A stretch of DNA of 64,000 nt. Origin: Vesta saturnalis (lineage: Eukaryota > Arthropoda > Insecta > Coleoptera > Lampyridae). Location of the stretch: assembly GCA_036346205.1 (NCBI GenBank), contig JARFJB010001983.1, positions 612,501 to 676,500 of the forward strand, in the 5' to 3' direction. Numbering within the stretch: position 1 is the stretch's first letter; each line of letters begins with the position of its first letter. Below, one piece after another: positions 12,850 through 25,479 of the stretch. Both the position numbers and the translations under genes were made by a program. The notes beneath the pieces are model-generated. The model worked only from the letters and a program-made list of their open reading frames with translations, was not told the DNA's origin and did no database searches.

Positions 12850-14795
12850 ATCTTGAAAATGGTCTGTATGATTTTTAAATTCGGAAATTTTAAAGTTTTT
12901 GCAAACACAAGATCGATTCTTTTCACAAAAACGATATTTGTGGTGCTTCGCGTGTACGAGAGTAAAATCGTAAAAGTTGAAAAAGTGAATACGGTAGCTC
13001 CGAAATGTAAAATCGACTTATTTTAGATCCCTCTACTACCGTGTCACGATTGATTAACATTATCTGTAGTTATCGTTGTGCCTACTTATAATATTAATTA
13101 ACTTTAAGGTAATAATCCAATAAGGTTAAAATAGGAAATGTGAAAATAAACGGTTCATTCTAGAAGCACGTATACGATTTTATTTATGAAAGGTGATGTT
13201 CTTTTTAACAAGCGATAGATTGCTAAATAAAAGTAGGGAATGGCTTTTTTTTAACTCATTAAAATTAAAAACTAGATTAAACAGGCTTGAAATTAATATA
13301 AGAATAAACAAATATATTGTGACGAGACAGTTTTACGTAAAAGTAAACAAAAAAAGAGGGACAAGATGTAAGCGAGTTGTAATGAAGAAGGGTTAGAAGC
13401 ACAATTACCTTTTTTTCTGACGAGGGAGATTATTACCTCCTACGATATCAACATGGCCCAGATTAGGGTAGTGCAGCATATCCGGGTTGCCACAAAATCC
13501 GGTCTGAAACCCCAGGCAGTCTTACTTCCACAAACAAGACTTTTGTCTTCCCAAAGTTTCTATGAAGTCTACAAATTAGCGCATTTAAACGTGCATTAAT
13601 AATACACAGAGAGTATGATTTCTATTTTTGCTTCTAAGCAAACTTTCCAAACTTTTACTTAATTATGAAAAGAGCTGAAAATGGTGCATTGGTGCTCTGA
13701 AATTTCAGTGGGCTTTTACTATTCATGGATAGCCGAGAATATGTGCTTATTAGTGCGAACTCCTCATATTCTCATAAAACGAGAATTTGATGTGTGCGGA
13801 AGGGTGGATGTGTCCCGGAGTCCCGTGGTGTTAACGTTAATGAATACAGCGGGTTATACGGATCGATGAACGACGGTCTCGTTATCGCCTCCTCGAGCGC
13901 CGCCTTGGTTAATTATCCGTTTGGTGTTTGCTGGTTCGTTTTATAGTCTCCACTCGACATTCACGAAACCGTACTTTTCTCGGACTTAGTCTCATTAAAA
14001 TTTAATTGATATCCTCTTTAATAGCGATGTTATGTCTTTTTGAAAATCTTTACTAAGACGATAATCACATAATTTTTCATATACTAAAAATATATATCCC
14101 ACACGTTGCAATTGACACGCTCTTCCGGGATCTAGTGCCGGCACCAACTCCTCCCATTTATTTTATAAATTCTTATTTCTTCCTTCGAGTTCATAGGATC
14201 GGATCATCATTTATGTTGCAGTTTCGAACTTTTTCCAGGTTTCAATCTTTGTTTTCATGGTTGTAACACTCCGTTACACTTGAGTACGATTGTTGTTTTA
14301 ATTTTGTTTTACGAGAGTCTAGATAAAACGGGATAGTTTTATTTTTATTACGAGCCGAGAAAACAAACTGATTTGTAAAAGAATTTGTACTCTGCTTTGT
14401 CTTATAATAAATATCGTAGTCTCACTATTTCACCTAAACAATGAAAGTTTTATGTCAGATTTTCGAAAACATAATTTATATGTTATATATCTTTGGTTTT
14501 ATTTATTGAATATTATTTGATTTTGCGAGGTTTATTCAATTCGAGGTTAACAATATTGTTCTTATTTTGCCTTTATGAAACTCAAACGAGTTTTATAATG
14601 ATTTACTTCATGAAATTGAAATGTTTTTTCTTGAAATTGGTAATATTTGCTTACGCTTATTATAATGGTTGGAGAACACTTATTTTTAATAGTAGCCAAC
14701 TGCACATCTTTTTTAATTTCAATAGAGTAAGTGTTTGACGAAACTGTGCAAAATAGAAATCACATTGCACTACACCAAATAATAGTATATTAAAA
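12850..14795. other. no recognisable gene; small GC-richer patch
   Basis: Mostly AT-rich. A patch at ~13,790-13,930 is richer in CG dinucleotides (GCCTCCTCGAGCGCCGCC) and stands out from its surroundings, but I cannot assign it. Confidence 0.4.
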
Positions 14796-14800
14796 CATTA

Positions 14801-14897
14801 GTTTATAATGTAAGCGATTATGATAGGAGTGACTGTTATAACACGAACGAAGTGAGTGTTATAACAAAAACGACTATCATAATCGCACATTATAAAC
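14801..14897. repeat. nested hairpin/palindrome upstream of the Crypton gene
   Basis: The outer arm 14801-14826 (GTTTATAATGTAAGCGATTA...) is complementary to 14874-14897 (...TAATCGCACATTATAAAC). An inner pair GTTATAACAC at 14835-14844 and GTGTTATAAC at 14856-14865 makes a second perfect 10-bp stem. It lies about 170 bp before the ATG of the tyrosine recombinase gene, so it could be a recombinase-binding or terminal structure of that element. That role is inference. Confidence 0.7.
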
Positions 14898-15251
14898 GAA
14901 TGTTTTACGCTATTTTGTAGTCGAGTAGACGCAATGGAACATCAGTTAAATTTTACTTTTATCTTCATGTTAACAAAACTACGAAAAATACAAAATTGCG
15001 AAGTGTGCTAGTTGCTATGGCGTTTTTTCTAAACAATTCAACTTTTTCCCGAAAAACTACAATAAAAAATGGAAGAGTCATCATTAAAAGACTAAATTAG
15101 TAAAAAAGCGGAAGAAGCAGAGCTTAGTTTGGTTCCCAGAAGATCTGAAACCGCTTACAACAAAGAATTTGAAAAATTGTCGTCGTGGTTAAGACAAAAC
15201 AGTATGGAAACTGTGACAGAACAAGTTCTACTTGCTTACTTTTTGGATCAG

Positions 15252-15300
15252 GTATTAACCTTTTAATTTTGCTCATATTTATTCTTTTTTCTTTTATTAG
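15252..15300 (+). other. predicted 49-bp intron 1 of the Crypton gene
   Basis: Begins GTATTA, has a T-rich tract and ends TTTTATTAG. Removing it joins two coding stretches in the same frame. The size matches typical minimal insect introns. Confidence 0.6.
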
Positions 15301-15521
15301 TCGAAGGTGTACAAAGCTTCATCTTTATGGTGTACTTTTTCAAAGCTGAAATGTATGCTGCGAATAAAAAATAACGTGGATATTGGCAGGTTCCCAAAAT
15401 TGATTGGTTTCATAAAAAGTCGTTCGATTGGTTATGTACCAGAATAATCACAAGTATTTTCAAAAGAGCAATTAACGGAGTTTCTGACAAAGGCCGCCAA
15501 ACGAAAGATTTGCTTTTGAAG

Positions 15522-15570
15522 GTACGATTTCAATAATGTCAAAGCTGCTGTCGTTAAACTATGATTGTAG
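15522..15570 (+). other. predicted 49-bp intron 2 of the Crypton gene
   Basis: Begins GTACGA and ends GATTGTAG, followed directly by the frame VVVIFGLFGACRR. The upstream exon is slightly out of phase, so either a small indel or a different donor applies. Confidence 0.5.
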
Positions 15571-16199
15571 GTGGTTGTCATTTTTGGTTTGTTTGGGGCG
15601 TGTAGAAGAGTAGAATTCTATAACTTATGCACAAACGATGTTGTAGAGGAAGGCTCCGTTTTTATTGTTGATGTTAAGGATACCAAAACCCATTGGCCAA
15701 GAACGTTTACTATTTTGAATGAATCTGGAGGAATCGATTATACTGAATTGATCAAAAAGTATAGAAATTTGCGGCCAAAGCATTGCAAAATTCAAAAGTT
15801 TTTTTTTTGTTTTATACTAACGGTAAATGCACCTGCAACGCCGTAGAAATCAACACATTTGGACAGATTCCTACGAATATTGCAAAGTACTTGGAGTTAC
15901 CGAATGCTGAATTGTATACGGGACATTCATTCCGAAGGACCTCTGCAACAATTCTGGCAGACAGTGGTGCCGATATTAGGGTGCTTAAAAGACACGGCGA
16001 TTGGAAAAGTGACTCAGTAGCAGAGAAATATGTGGCAAATTCGCTAGAAAATAAAAAAAAAAATTGCCAGAAACTTGGGTCATTGGATGGAACCTGCAGT
16101 ATTTCTACAAGTGAATCGATTGTCAAGAGCTCAAGTTCTGGACTTACAATTACCGGAAATTCAAATCGTACATTTTATATTAATACAGTATAGTACAAA

Positions 16200-17540
16200 T
16201 ATGATTTTTTTGTGTTCTATCTTGGTTGTTGTCATGGTGCCTTTATGACACGATAAATCGTTCTGTAATGAAAATTGTACCATAATATGACAGATTATAA
16301 ACTATTTTTAGTTTGTCAACGAGACAATTATAAGACTACTCTACTATAAAAATTGTATTGCAAGCTACGTATGCGTACTAACTTGATTAAAAAGTATAAC
16401 TAAAAATGTAGAAATGTCAATAAAATATGAATTGACAAGAGAACTAAACTTCATTTGAACAAATGCTAAATGATTTTGGTTATTACGTTTTTAATTTACT
16501 TTTTTAAGTGTGTTGCATTTAAAACTTTTACAAAAACACAAACGTTTTGTTACGATCGAGTGTACGAAGATTGTTTCAGGCGCACTTTATAGTTATATTT
16601 TAGTATTCTTTGTTTGACCGGAAACCGAGTACGGATAACGAAACAGGTTTCTTAACTACTCATTAAAAGTTATTCTGGTTTGTCAGTTTAAATAACTAAA
16701 AAAAATCGGTGTAAAAATAATTTTACAGCTGAACATGAGAAATGTTATTGAAAATATGACAATAACAGTTTTTGTAAAACTGTTTATATTTTCTTTTTGT
16801 GTGAAAAAATATTATATGCAACCCGTTCAAAAAGTGTTCATTGCGCTCGACGTTTTCCCAAACGCACGTTCCGTGTAATAAACACTCATATTTTGCACTT
16901 ACTACATAAATAACTATAAGATCTTTTATCACGCTCGCCTTTAAAAAACATTAATTAGTCCGCTAAAACCCTTCTTATAACACTAGTGTTCATAATAAAT
17001 TATTTGTTAATTACTACTTTCATTGAATTTGGTTTTTAGTAAACTTAGTAAATCCCGATACCTGTTTTAAAATATCAGGTGTGATATAACGCATGGGCTT
17101 CCAACCTACAAAGTGAAAATAAAAAACAAAGGAAATACATGTTTTTGGCTAGACGTTTAAACCTTTTTGTCAGATAGATACAAACATGAAACAAAAATTC
17201 CAAAGCCGCACGCTTCTCTAAAGCCTTTGATAATACAGTTTAAGCATTTTAAATTTACTTCAATTAATTTTTAAGGATTATTTGGTTTCGTACTAAGAAA
17301 CTTTATAAAGAAAAGCTATGTAAAATTGAATTCCACCTTACAAATTTCTTTGTTGCGAAATTACGCGTTGTATCAAAAAATTGCATAGGAGGTAATAAAT
17401 TTATAATTATAACTATATCTTTAAAAATTTTAGCTATTTCAAAAACGTTTGTTCAAATCCAATAACTGTCTAACAAACTCGCCCTCCCTGTCGCTGTATT
17501 TATCCCAAAATGTAATAAACTCTAGGAGAAATGAAATCAA
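16200..17540. other. no recognisable feature
   Basis: AT-rich. A small stem TGTCAT..ATGACA lies near 16,230, just after the Crypton stop. No gene is seen. Confidence 0.4.
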
Positions 17541-17544
17541 GTAT

Positions 17545-18115
17545 GTAAGTTTTATCGTTCTGGAGTTATCATGGATACTAGCATTCATCCAGATACACAT
17601 ACACACGTATGCACGTACGCACACACGCAATCACTCACACGCGCTCATACGAACACAAGTACACAAGCACACACGCACGTACGCACACATGCACACACGC
17701 ATGCTCAGGCGCACGCTCGCATACACGTACGCACTCACTCACGTGCACACGTATATACGCAAACAACCTCACACGCACACAACGATATGCACACACACGC
17801 GCACACTTGTAAACGCAGGCACACAATCAAGTAATCATTCAAGCAACACTTCGCCGCGCGAACTCGAGTCCACACGCATATGCGCGCACGCACAGGCCTA
17901 TATGCGCACAAGCACACTCACACACGCACTTACGCAGGCACGTACACACATCAACACACGTAATGTACAATGACCATGATGCCGTCTTGTGATCCCAGCG
18001 TGTGAAAAAGAAGAAAGAAAAATCATTTTGATTTGTGTTTTAAAAACTGAAGAAGAATCTTCATTTATTGAAAGTAATGTATACTTTTAATTATTTTCAA
18101 AAAAAATGTATAGTC
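17545..18115 (+). repeat. tandemly duplicated locus, copy 1, with degenerate CACACG array
   Basis: Starts with ATCGTTCTGGAGTTATCATGG, runs through an irregular CA/CG-rich array at ~17,592-17,963 and ends with a unique tail (TTTTAAAAACTGAAGAAGAA, then CTTCATTTATTGAAAGTA). The same order recurs at 18140-18940. Frames over the array are artefacts. Confidence 0.75.
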
Positions 18116-18139
18116 TTCACAAAGTACCTACGTACATTT

Positions 18140-18940
18140 TATCGTTCTGGAGTCATGGTAGATACTAATATACATCGATACTACGTGATCACGCACACAC
18201 GCTCATACGCAGATACGAACGCACACTCGCACACACGCACATACGCACACACGCACACACGCACACACGCACACGCACACACGCACACACGCACACACGC
18301 ACACACGCACACGCACACACGCACACACTCACGCACGCACACACGCACATACGCACACACGCACACACGCACACACGCACACACGCACACACGCACACAC
18401 GCACACACCACACACGCACACACGCACACAAGACACACGCACACACGCACACACGCACACACGCACACACGACACACACACACGCACACACGCACACACG
18501 CACACACGCACACATCGCACACACGCACACACACACGCACACACGCACACACGCACACACGCACACGCACACACGTACACACGCACACACGCACACACGC
18601 ACACACGCACACACGCGCACACGCGCACACCCACACACGTACACACGTACACACGCACACACGCACACACGCACACACGCACACACGCACACACGCACAC
18701 ACGCACACACGCACACACGCACACACGCACACACGCACACACGCACTAACGCACTAACGCACTAACGCCCACCTACAAACTATTTTAAATTGGTGGTTTG
18801 GCACCAAATGCCGTATCATTGTTTATATACATTAACTTGATTTCAAACTTTTTGCGTTTTAAGGACTGAAGGAGCGTTTTCATTTATTAGAAGTATCGTA
18901 TGCTTTGCATTTTTTTTCAAAAAGAAATGATATGGCTCTT
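18140..18940 (+). repeat. tandemly duplicated locus, copy 2, with long CACACACG array
   Basis: Begins ATCGTTCTGGAGTCATGG, has a much more regular CACACACG array at ~18,190-18,768 and a related tail (TTTTAAGGACTGAAGGAGCG, then TTCATTTATTAGAAGTA). The array is ~200 bp longer than in copy 1. This fits expansion after duplication, or decay of copy 1. Confidence 0.75.
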
Positions 18941-18944
18941 TTCA

Positions 18945-19485
18945 AAAAAAATTCTATTTAACATATCCAATATAGTATAGTTTTCTTTTTTATCTTTAGA
19001 CGCCACCAGAACAAAACCAATCATTCCTGCGGGCTTGTCTAATTTGGGTTTGTAACACTACGCAGAATTTTCACAACGCCAATACGTTATTTGGACAGTG
19101 GACAATACGCCAACAGTGCCCATATCGCTAAAAGAACTGTACGTGGGATACTACTGTGTCCACTACACCAACTGCTAGGCAAACAATTAAATGGGGACCT
19201 ACGTCGACTACGTCTACTACGTCGAATATTTCTGCATAGTCAGAACACCGACAATGTCAAGATCGTCGACTCTCAGAGCACTGACCATGCACACATTGCC
19301 AAAGGACACAACGCCGATTGTGGACTCAACGCCGAATAATTATCAGTGGACAGATCGCCGACGAACCATACGTCGACGGTGGACACAGTGACGGCAACAG
19401 GGACCGTATAATGACCTTGCTGTTGATGGACCCAAGTAGAATGGACAGTTAGCTAAGTTGGCTTATTTCTACGGTTTTTATTTGT
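18945..19485. other. CG-richer stretch with short degenerate repeats
   Basis: Between ~19,090 and 19,400 short phrases such as GTGGACA, CGCCAAC/CGCCGAC and ACGTCGAC recur irregularly, giving short open frames without domains. I cannot assign it. Confidence 0.4.
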
Positions 19486-19486
19486 T

Positions 19487-19795
19487 TAGCGCGACGTTTC
19501 GTAAACGGACTTTGCGGTCGCCATCAGGGTATTTGTGTAGCGCGACGTCTCGAAAGCGCACTTTGCTACCGCAATCAGAATATTTGTGCAGCGCGGCGTT
19601 TCGGTAGCGCACTCTGTTTTCGTCATCAGACTACTTGTGCAGAGTGACGTTTCGGAAGCTGAACCTGCTTCCGCCATCAGAACATTTGTTCAGCTCGACG
19701 TTTCGAAAGCGGACTCTTCTTTCATTATCAAGGTATTTGTGGAGCGCGACGTCCCCAAAGCGGTCTCTGCTTCCGTCATCAGGGTTATTTATGCA
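19487..19795. repeat. 51-bp minisatellite, about six copies
   Basis: The unit is roughly TAGCGCGACGTTTCG, then AAAGCG, ACTTTGC, then CATCAG and TATTTGTG, total 51 bp. Since 51 is a multiple of three the array stays open in frames on both strands (63 and 88 codons, 17-residue repeats), but substitutions are spread evenly and I do not see a start, signal or domain. Each unit carries a small dyad such as CGGAAGC..GCTTCCG. CG content is well above the surroundings. Confidence 0.8.
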
Positions 19796-20144
19796 GCGGA
19801 GAGTGGTATTGTGCTTGGAAATAGATGGAAGCCATTTGTACAGTTATTATGATTTATTATGAAAGAAATAATCTTATCATTATTATGTTTATCTTAGAAA
19901 GAGAAGAATGTTGCAACACATACTATCTTACATTATATAAGCAACAGTAAGTAAATCAAGGTAGTAATGTGAGTAGTTATAGAATATGTGGTAATTGATA
20001 TATTTTGTGCATTAGTTATAAAGAAGCTTTGTTTTTAATTTCCTTATTGAGTTGTCCTGATGCACCTTTATAATCAAAATTATTACTTTTAATCACAGAG
20101 TATACCTTTCTTCCGCAAAGTATGAGGTGAGTGAAGATAGCTGA

Positions 20145-20745
20145 ACAGTGAGATTTAAACTTATGTACAGTTAGGCACTGATTATGCACTATTCTGCGTC
20201 GTTGAAATAAACTTTTACGCCTATATAGAAAATAACCGCAAATTTTGGATAAATCAGACTTTTGTTATTCAGCGATTAGGTGGCGATAAAGCGCCATGCT
20301 ACGCCGTTAAAATAAAATGTTGCGTGTTTATATAAAAGAATTGATTGTAAAATTACACTAACACGGCTAACTTACAGCCGTAAACTTCTGCTTGAATCAA
20401 TTTCCTCTTGTGCAGTAATTAGACATCAATTATACGTAACTTTACGTTGCTAAAATAAAATTTTTGGTCTTTAGAGGAAATACGTTATTCCAAAATTACA
20501 GCGACAAGGCTAATTTAATAACCTTATAAATAAATTAATCTTTTGTTGCGCGATAATTAGGCACTCATTTTGTGCTGTTTTACTTCCTTCCTTAAAATAA
20601 CATTTTACGCCCTTATAGGAAAAAAGTTATTGCGAAATTACGTTGATATGGCTAACTTCATTTTCTCATGAATCAATTAATCTTTTGTTGCGCCATAATT
20701 ACGCAGAACTACCCGATTGTATCGATGTAATTTTTACGGTAACGT
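20145..20745 (+). repeat. degenerate ~143-bp satellite, forward block
   Basis: The landmark GGCTAAC/GGCTAAT recurs at ~20,365, 20,508 and 20,650 (spacing 142-143), each followed by AATCAATT..CTTTTGTTGCGC and preceded by a TTTACG..CCTATA block. About four units. Confidence 0.75.
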
Positions 20746-20749
20746 GTTT

Positions 20750-21400
20750 TTTATAGAGGAGCAATATTTAACCTTAACGGCGCATAATAGGTGTTAAATA
20801 ATCGCGCAATAAAGGATTCATTTGTTCCTAAGGCTATGAAGTTAACCTTGTCGATTAATTTTAACAATAACTTATGTACGCGCAAAATTTTATTTTAGCG
20901 GCACAAAACGGTACATAATTGGCGCCTAATTACTGCAAAAAAAAATTGATTCATGCAGCAGTTCACAACTGTGAATGTAATGTTGCAAAGCAATTTCACA
21001 ATAAATTCTTTCCTATAAAAGAGCGAAATTTTACTGTAAGGGCGCAAAAAGGCACATAATGAGTGCCTAATATGCAAGAAAGGATTAATATATTCATAAG
21101 TTACCAAGTTAGCCTTGTCGATGTAATTTTGGTAACAACTTATTTTATGTGCAAATTTTGTTTATCGGCACAAAGCAGCGTATAATTTCAACATAAGTTC
21201 TTTCCTACAAGGACACAAAATTTTATTTTAGGGGCCCAAAATAGCGACTAATTGCGCCTTATTATAAGAAAAGAATGATTTATCCAAAAGTTAGCCGTAT
21301 TCATAGCAGTTTTGCTGCTACGTATTTCCCATTGGGGAGCAAAATTTAACTTCGGCGCGAAAAATGGCGCATAATACGCTAGTTTAAAACACATTATTCA
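20750..21400 (-). repeat. degenerate ~143-bp satellite, inverted block
   Basis: The same unit appears in reverse complement: GCGCAATAAAGGATTC, GTTAACCTTG/GTTAGCCTTG and TATAA..GGGCGCAAAA blocks recur at similar spacing. The switch of orientation falls near 20,740-20,770, so the two blocks face each other. Confidence 0.7.
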
Positions 21401-21404
21401 AAAA

Positions 21405-21644
21405 AGACCCGGCGATATTCACACACGTCAAAATTTGGAGGTTGTAAACATTCAGATTTGATCGTAACTTTGAATGTAAATATGTTAGGTGTATTGTAGT
21501 AATCTCCGAACAGTTTTCTACAAAATTTGATAGTGTACGCTCAATAAGCATTATAAAGTGTATTTTATAATTTCTACTTAGAATTAAAAGACACAGTTTT
21601 GTGCCATTAGTGAAAATTTTAATTATGTTATTTCTCCATCATTC

Positions 21645-21708
<64 letters not shown>

Positions 21709-22865
21709 TGATACATGTTTAAATTTCAAACCATTTTCCTAACCTGGAAGAACATACTTACGTAAATAATTACTTCAGAAATAAATATTTCCATTCTCTG
21801 TCTCTTAAAATCTGAATGCACTTTTTCTGTGTGAATTTATAATGAAAACCATAAATATAAATTACAGGTGTTATGAAGTGTAGGTATTATTAATATGAAA
21901 GACAGTCATTTTCTGCTTGAAATTAATTAAATGTCATTTGAAACTTTAATGTGCTTAATAATTTTCTTATTTCTTCATAATTTGTAGTTAATAATATTTA
22001 ACTCAATTTTTCTAATCTAAAACAGTGTAAAGCTGCAGACATTAATTTCTTGGTAGTAGCAGTCCTCTCAACATCTGCTTATTAATTTTGTTTATTAATT
22101 TAACTTACTTGATCTTGCTTAATACATTTACTCCTTTTGGAAATAAATTAATGTCATATCTATGAAAAAGTTAAATAAATATTTTTCTCCGCAAGTACCA
22201 TCATTAGAAATGTATTTAATTTGCAGGAAATTTAAACGAACGTCAATCATTTATGAACACCCCGTATCGGATTTTTTACGGAGAATTCAAACCGTATTTA
22301 AAATAAAAAATTTGACTGTGTTTCCGATAGAACCGAAACTAACAATTAATTGTTTTATTCTTCATACATTAGATTTCAAGCCACCATATGACCTCCTAGA
22401 ATTCTGGAAGTTTAAAGTAACATATTTACTTATTGGGGTAATTGGGTAATTTCTGAATTTTAACCAACCAAATTTCTGAAATGTGTTAGTTAACTACTAA
22501 CCTAAACTTTATGCCAAACGCGTACATTGGCCTTTAATTATTTTTGTTCTGCGTTTGTTTTTATGTCGTTATGCAATCGACTTTTTTTCCCTATCGACTT
22601 ATTAGCTGATTTTACAACTTTTGGCCAGGTTTCGCTAATATCGGCCATGATGCCTGTTTGTGGGGATAGATGTTATAATATACAATAACTCCAGAACGAA
22701 AACACGTACGTAAAATTTTGTATTTAAGCTTGTTTTCATTTCTTCTGGAGCGGATTAGATTTTGGGAGAGTTCAGCGGTGGAGAGGGGGTTATGGTTTAT
22801 TAGGAGCTAATTTTCATATTTATCAATATTTCTGAAACAGTTGTATATTCCAAGGATATAAAATA
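21405..22865. other. AT-rich sequence with one (TA)n array
   Basis: A (TA)n array lies at ~21,650-21,708. Around 22,679-22,720 there is an inverted match (TAACTCCAGAACGAAAAC) to the ATCGTTCTGGAGTTA segment that precedes the CA/CG arrays at 17.55 and 18.14 kb. No gene is seen. Confidence 0.5.

Positions 22866-22868
<3 letters not shown>

Positions 22869-22943
<75 letters not shown>
22869..22943. repeat. (TA)n array abutting left end of mariner A
   Basis: Pure TA dinucleotides immediately outside the left terminal inverted repeat. Confidence 0.9.
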
Positions 22944-22944
<1 letters not shown>

Positions 22945-22946
<2 letters not shown>

Positions 22947-25479
22947 TACCGGGTGGCCCACCACATTCGCCTCGGTTTTTCTACGAGAAATGAAAAGGGT
23001 TGGGAAATAATTTTTAGCGCAGTCATATGTGGGTTCTTGAGGAGCATATTCCAAAATTATTTTTGAATATACAGGGTGGCACAAAAATAAAGTACATATC
23101 AAAGTTATATTTTTCATATGGAACACCCTGTAATTTTTATATTTTTAGATACTATAGACCAAATAAAGGTAAGTTTCTGTTACACTTCCTAAATTTCTGA
23201 GAAATTTTGGGAAATATAAAAATACATTAAAAATTGCTTACACCCTGTAACATAGAACGGAGCCTGTTCAAAATTAAATCTACTGGTTAGCTGAAAGGTT
23301 AAGGTATACTACCATATAAAAGTTTTATTTCAAAATTATATAGAGTGGTGAAAAAAGTTGCTCCAAGGTTTAGGCACACATTTTATTGAATAACTTCTTA
23401 AAGTTAAATGGAACACCCCGTATTTAGTGGCTCATTTCGACGCAGAATTATATTCCCTTTAAAATATATTAGGGTTCCCTATGCCTATCTCTTATGCTTT
23501 TTATTCAAACGGCGTTTTTATATTTTACTTTTTATCTGCTATACCTATCCTACTATTTTTTAATAATAGTAGGCTTTGGCCAAGATGGCGTTAATTATTT
23601 CGAAAAAAATGATTTGACAGTGATGCTACTTGTTAGTCAAACCATTATCGTTGTTTAAAGTAGTTTAAAATTGTTTTTCGAGATTGTTACATTTCATTAG
23701 TTAAAATGAGAACTTACCCCCAGGAAGAACGAATTGATATGATCTTGGTAATCGGTCAGTATGAAGAAAACTGTTTATTAGCGTCAAGAGTATATGCCCA
23801 AAGGTATCCTAACAGGCATCATCCTAATAAGCGTTCATTGGAAAAGTTGTTGCAGCTTCTCCGAAGATCAGGCAGTGTGTGTTATACTAAGCCTGAACGA
23901 CAAAAATCGGTTACCGGAAGTGAGGAAAATGAATATTTAGTGATGGAATCTCTGGTAGAAGACCCTCAAACCAGTCACGAAAAAATACATGAAGCAACTG
24001 GAATAAGCAGACAGAACATCCAAAGAATAATTAAAAAACACAAATTTTACCCGTATCACATACAACTACATCAACAACTTTCTGAAGAAGATTATGATCG
24101 ACGACTGAATTTTTGTTTATGGGTTCTAGAAAAGTTTGGTGATGATGAAAATTTTTTTGAACACTTGCTTTTTTTCCGATGAGTCAAGTTTTCATAATAA
24201 CGGATTAATTAATAGACAACTTTCACTACTACAGTGACGAAAATCCTAATATTTTTAGAACCCTTGATCACCAGCACAGATGGTGTGTTAACGTGTGGGG
24301 TGGAGTAATTGGAACGCAAATGGTAGGTTCATCCTTTTTTGATGGCAACTTAAACGGCGCCATGTTTCTTAGATTTATTAGGAAAAATTTGTCTATACTA
24401 TTGGAAACTATTCCTCTTAATATTCGTTAACGAATGTGGATGCAGCTAGATGGTGCTCCTGCACACTTTGATAGACGTGTTAGGACTGAATTAGATGGGC
24501 AATATCACAATAGATGGATAGGACGAGTAGGTCCACAGGACTGGTCAGCCAGGTCTCCGCACCTAACAAGTCTCGACTAGTTTGTATGGGGATATATTAA
24601 AAATATTGTTTACAATACACCGCCAACGACACCTAACGATATGAAAGTACGAATAATAGAAGCATTTCGTTCCATAACGCCAAATATGTTATCCAGGGTT
24701 CAACAATCATTTCGAAAAAGAGTTCGCTTATGTATTGAGAATAATGGACACAACTTTGAACATTTATTACAATAAGTAATTCTTTTACTATTTAAGTTTG
24801 TTAACCGTTCAATAAAATGCTTTTAAAAAATGCTTTTTAGATTTTCATTACAATACATTTACGATAAAGAAATTATTCATAAGTAAAATATAAAAACGCC
24901 GTTTGCGTAAAAAGCATAAGAGATAGGTATAGGGAACCCTAATATAGTTTTAAAGGGAATTAATTCTGCGTTAAAATAAGCCACTCAATACGGGGTGTTC
25001 CATTTAACTTTAAGAAGTTATTCAATAAAATGTGTGCCTAAACTTTGGAGCAATTTTTTTCACCACTCTGTATAATTTTGAAATAAAACTTTTAGTATAC
25101 CTTAACCTTTCAGCTAACCAGTAGTTTTAATTATGAGCAGCTCGTTCTATGTTACAAGGCGTAAGCAATTTTTAAATTACAATACGTATTTTTATATTTC
25201 TCAAAATTTCTCAGAAACGATCAGTTTTAGGTATAGGAAGTGTAACAGAAACTTACCTTTATTTGGTCTATAGTATCTAAAAATATAAAAAATTATAGGG
25301 TGTTCCATAAGAAAAAATATAACTTTGATACGTATTTTATTTTTGTGCCACCCTGTATATTCAAAAATAATTTTGGAATATACTCTTCAAGAACCCACAT
25401 ATGACTGCGCTAAAAATTATTTCCCAAACCTTTTCATTTCTCGTAGAAAACCTGAGGCGAATGTGGAGGACCACCTGTG

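Larger units (their letters stand above)
15069..16193 (+). pseudogene. Crypton-type tyrosine recombinase (three exons, broken)
   Basis: Tyrosine recombinase of the Crypton class of DNA transposons, which insert via a circular intermediate. The likely start is the ATG at 15069. Two short GT-AG introns are apparent, 15252-15300 and 15522-15570, each 49 bp. The last exon from 15571 contains GACRRVEF (first catalytic Arg), GHSFRRTSAT (His-x-x-Arg box) and GDWKSDSVAEKYVANS, whose Tyr would be the nucleophile. Defects are a stop nine codons in, another near 15447, and a frameshift in the T-run at ~15800-15808 that separates two overlapping frames (15571-15846 and 15783-16193). Phase across the second intron is also imperfect. 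The final ~30 residues are Ser/Thr/Asn-rich. No target duplication or ends were found apart from the upstream hairpin. Confidence 0.75.

Noticed and set aside
11098..13026. Open frames of 540-642 codons on both strands
   Set aside because: They result from the stop-free CACACACG array (HTHA.. / CVCV.. repeats). The starts are arbitrary and no domain is present.
17449..18757. His/Thr-rich frames of 137-229 codons
   Set aside because: Same cause as above, over the second and third CA/CG arrays.
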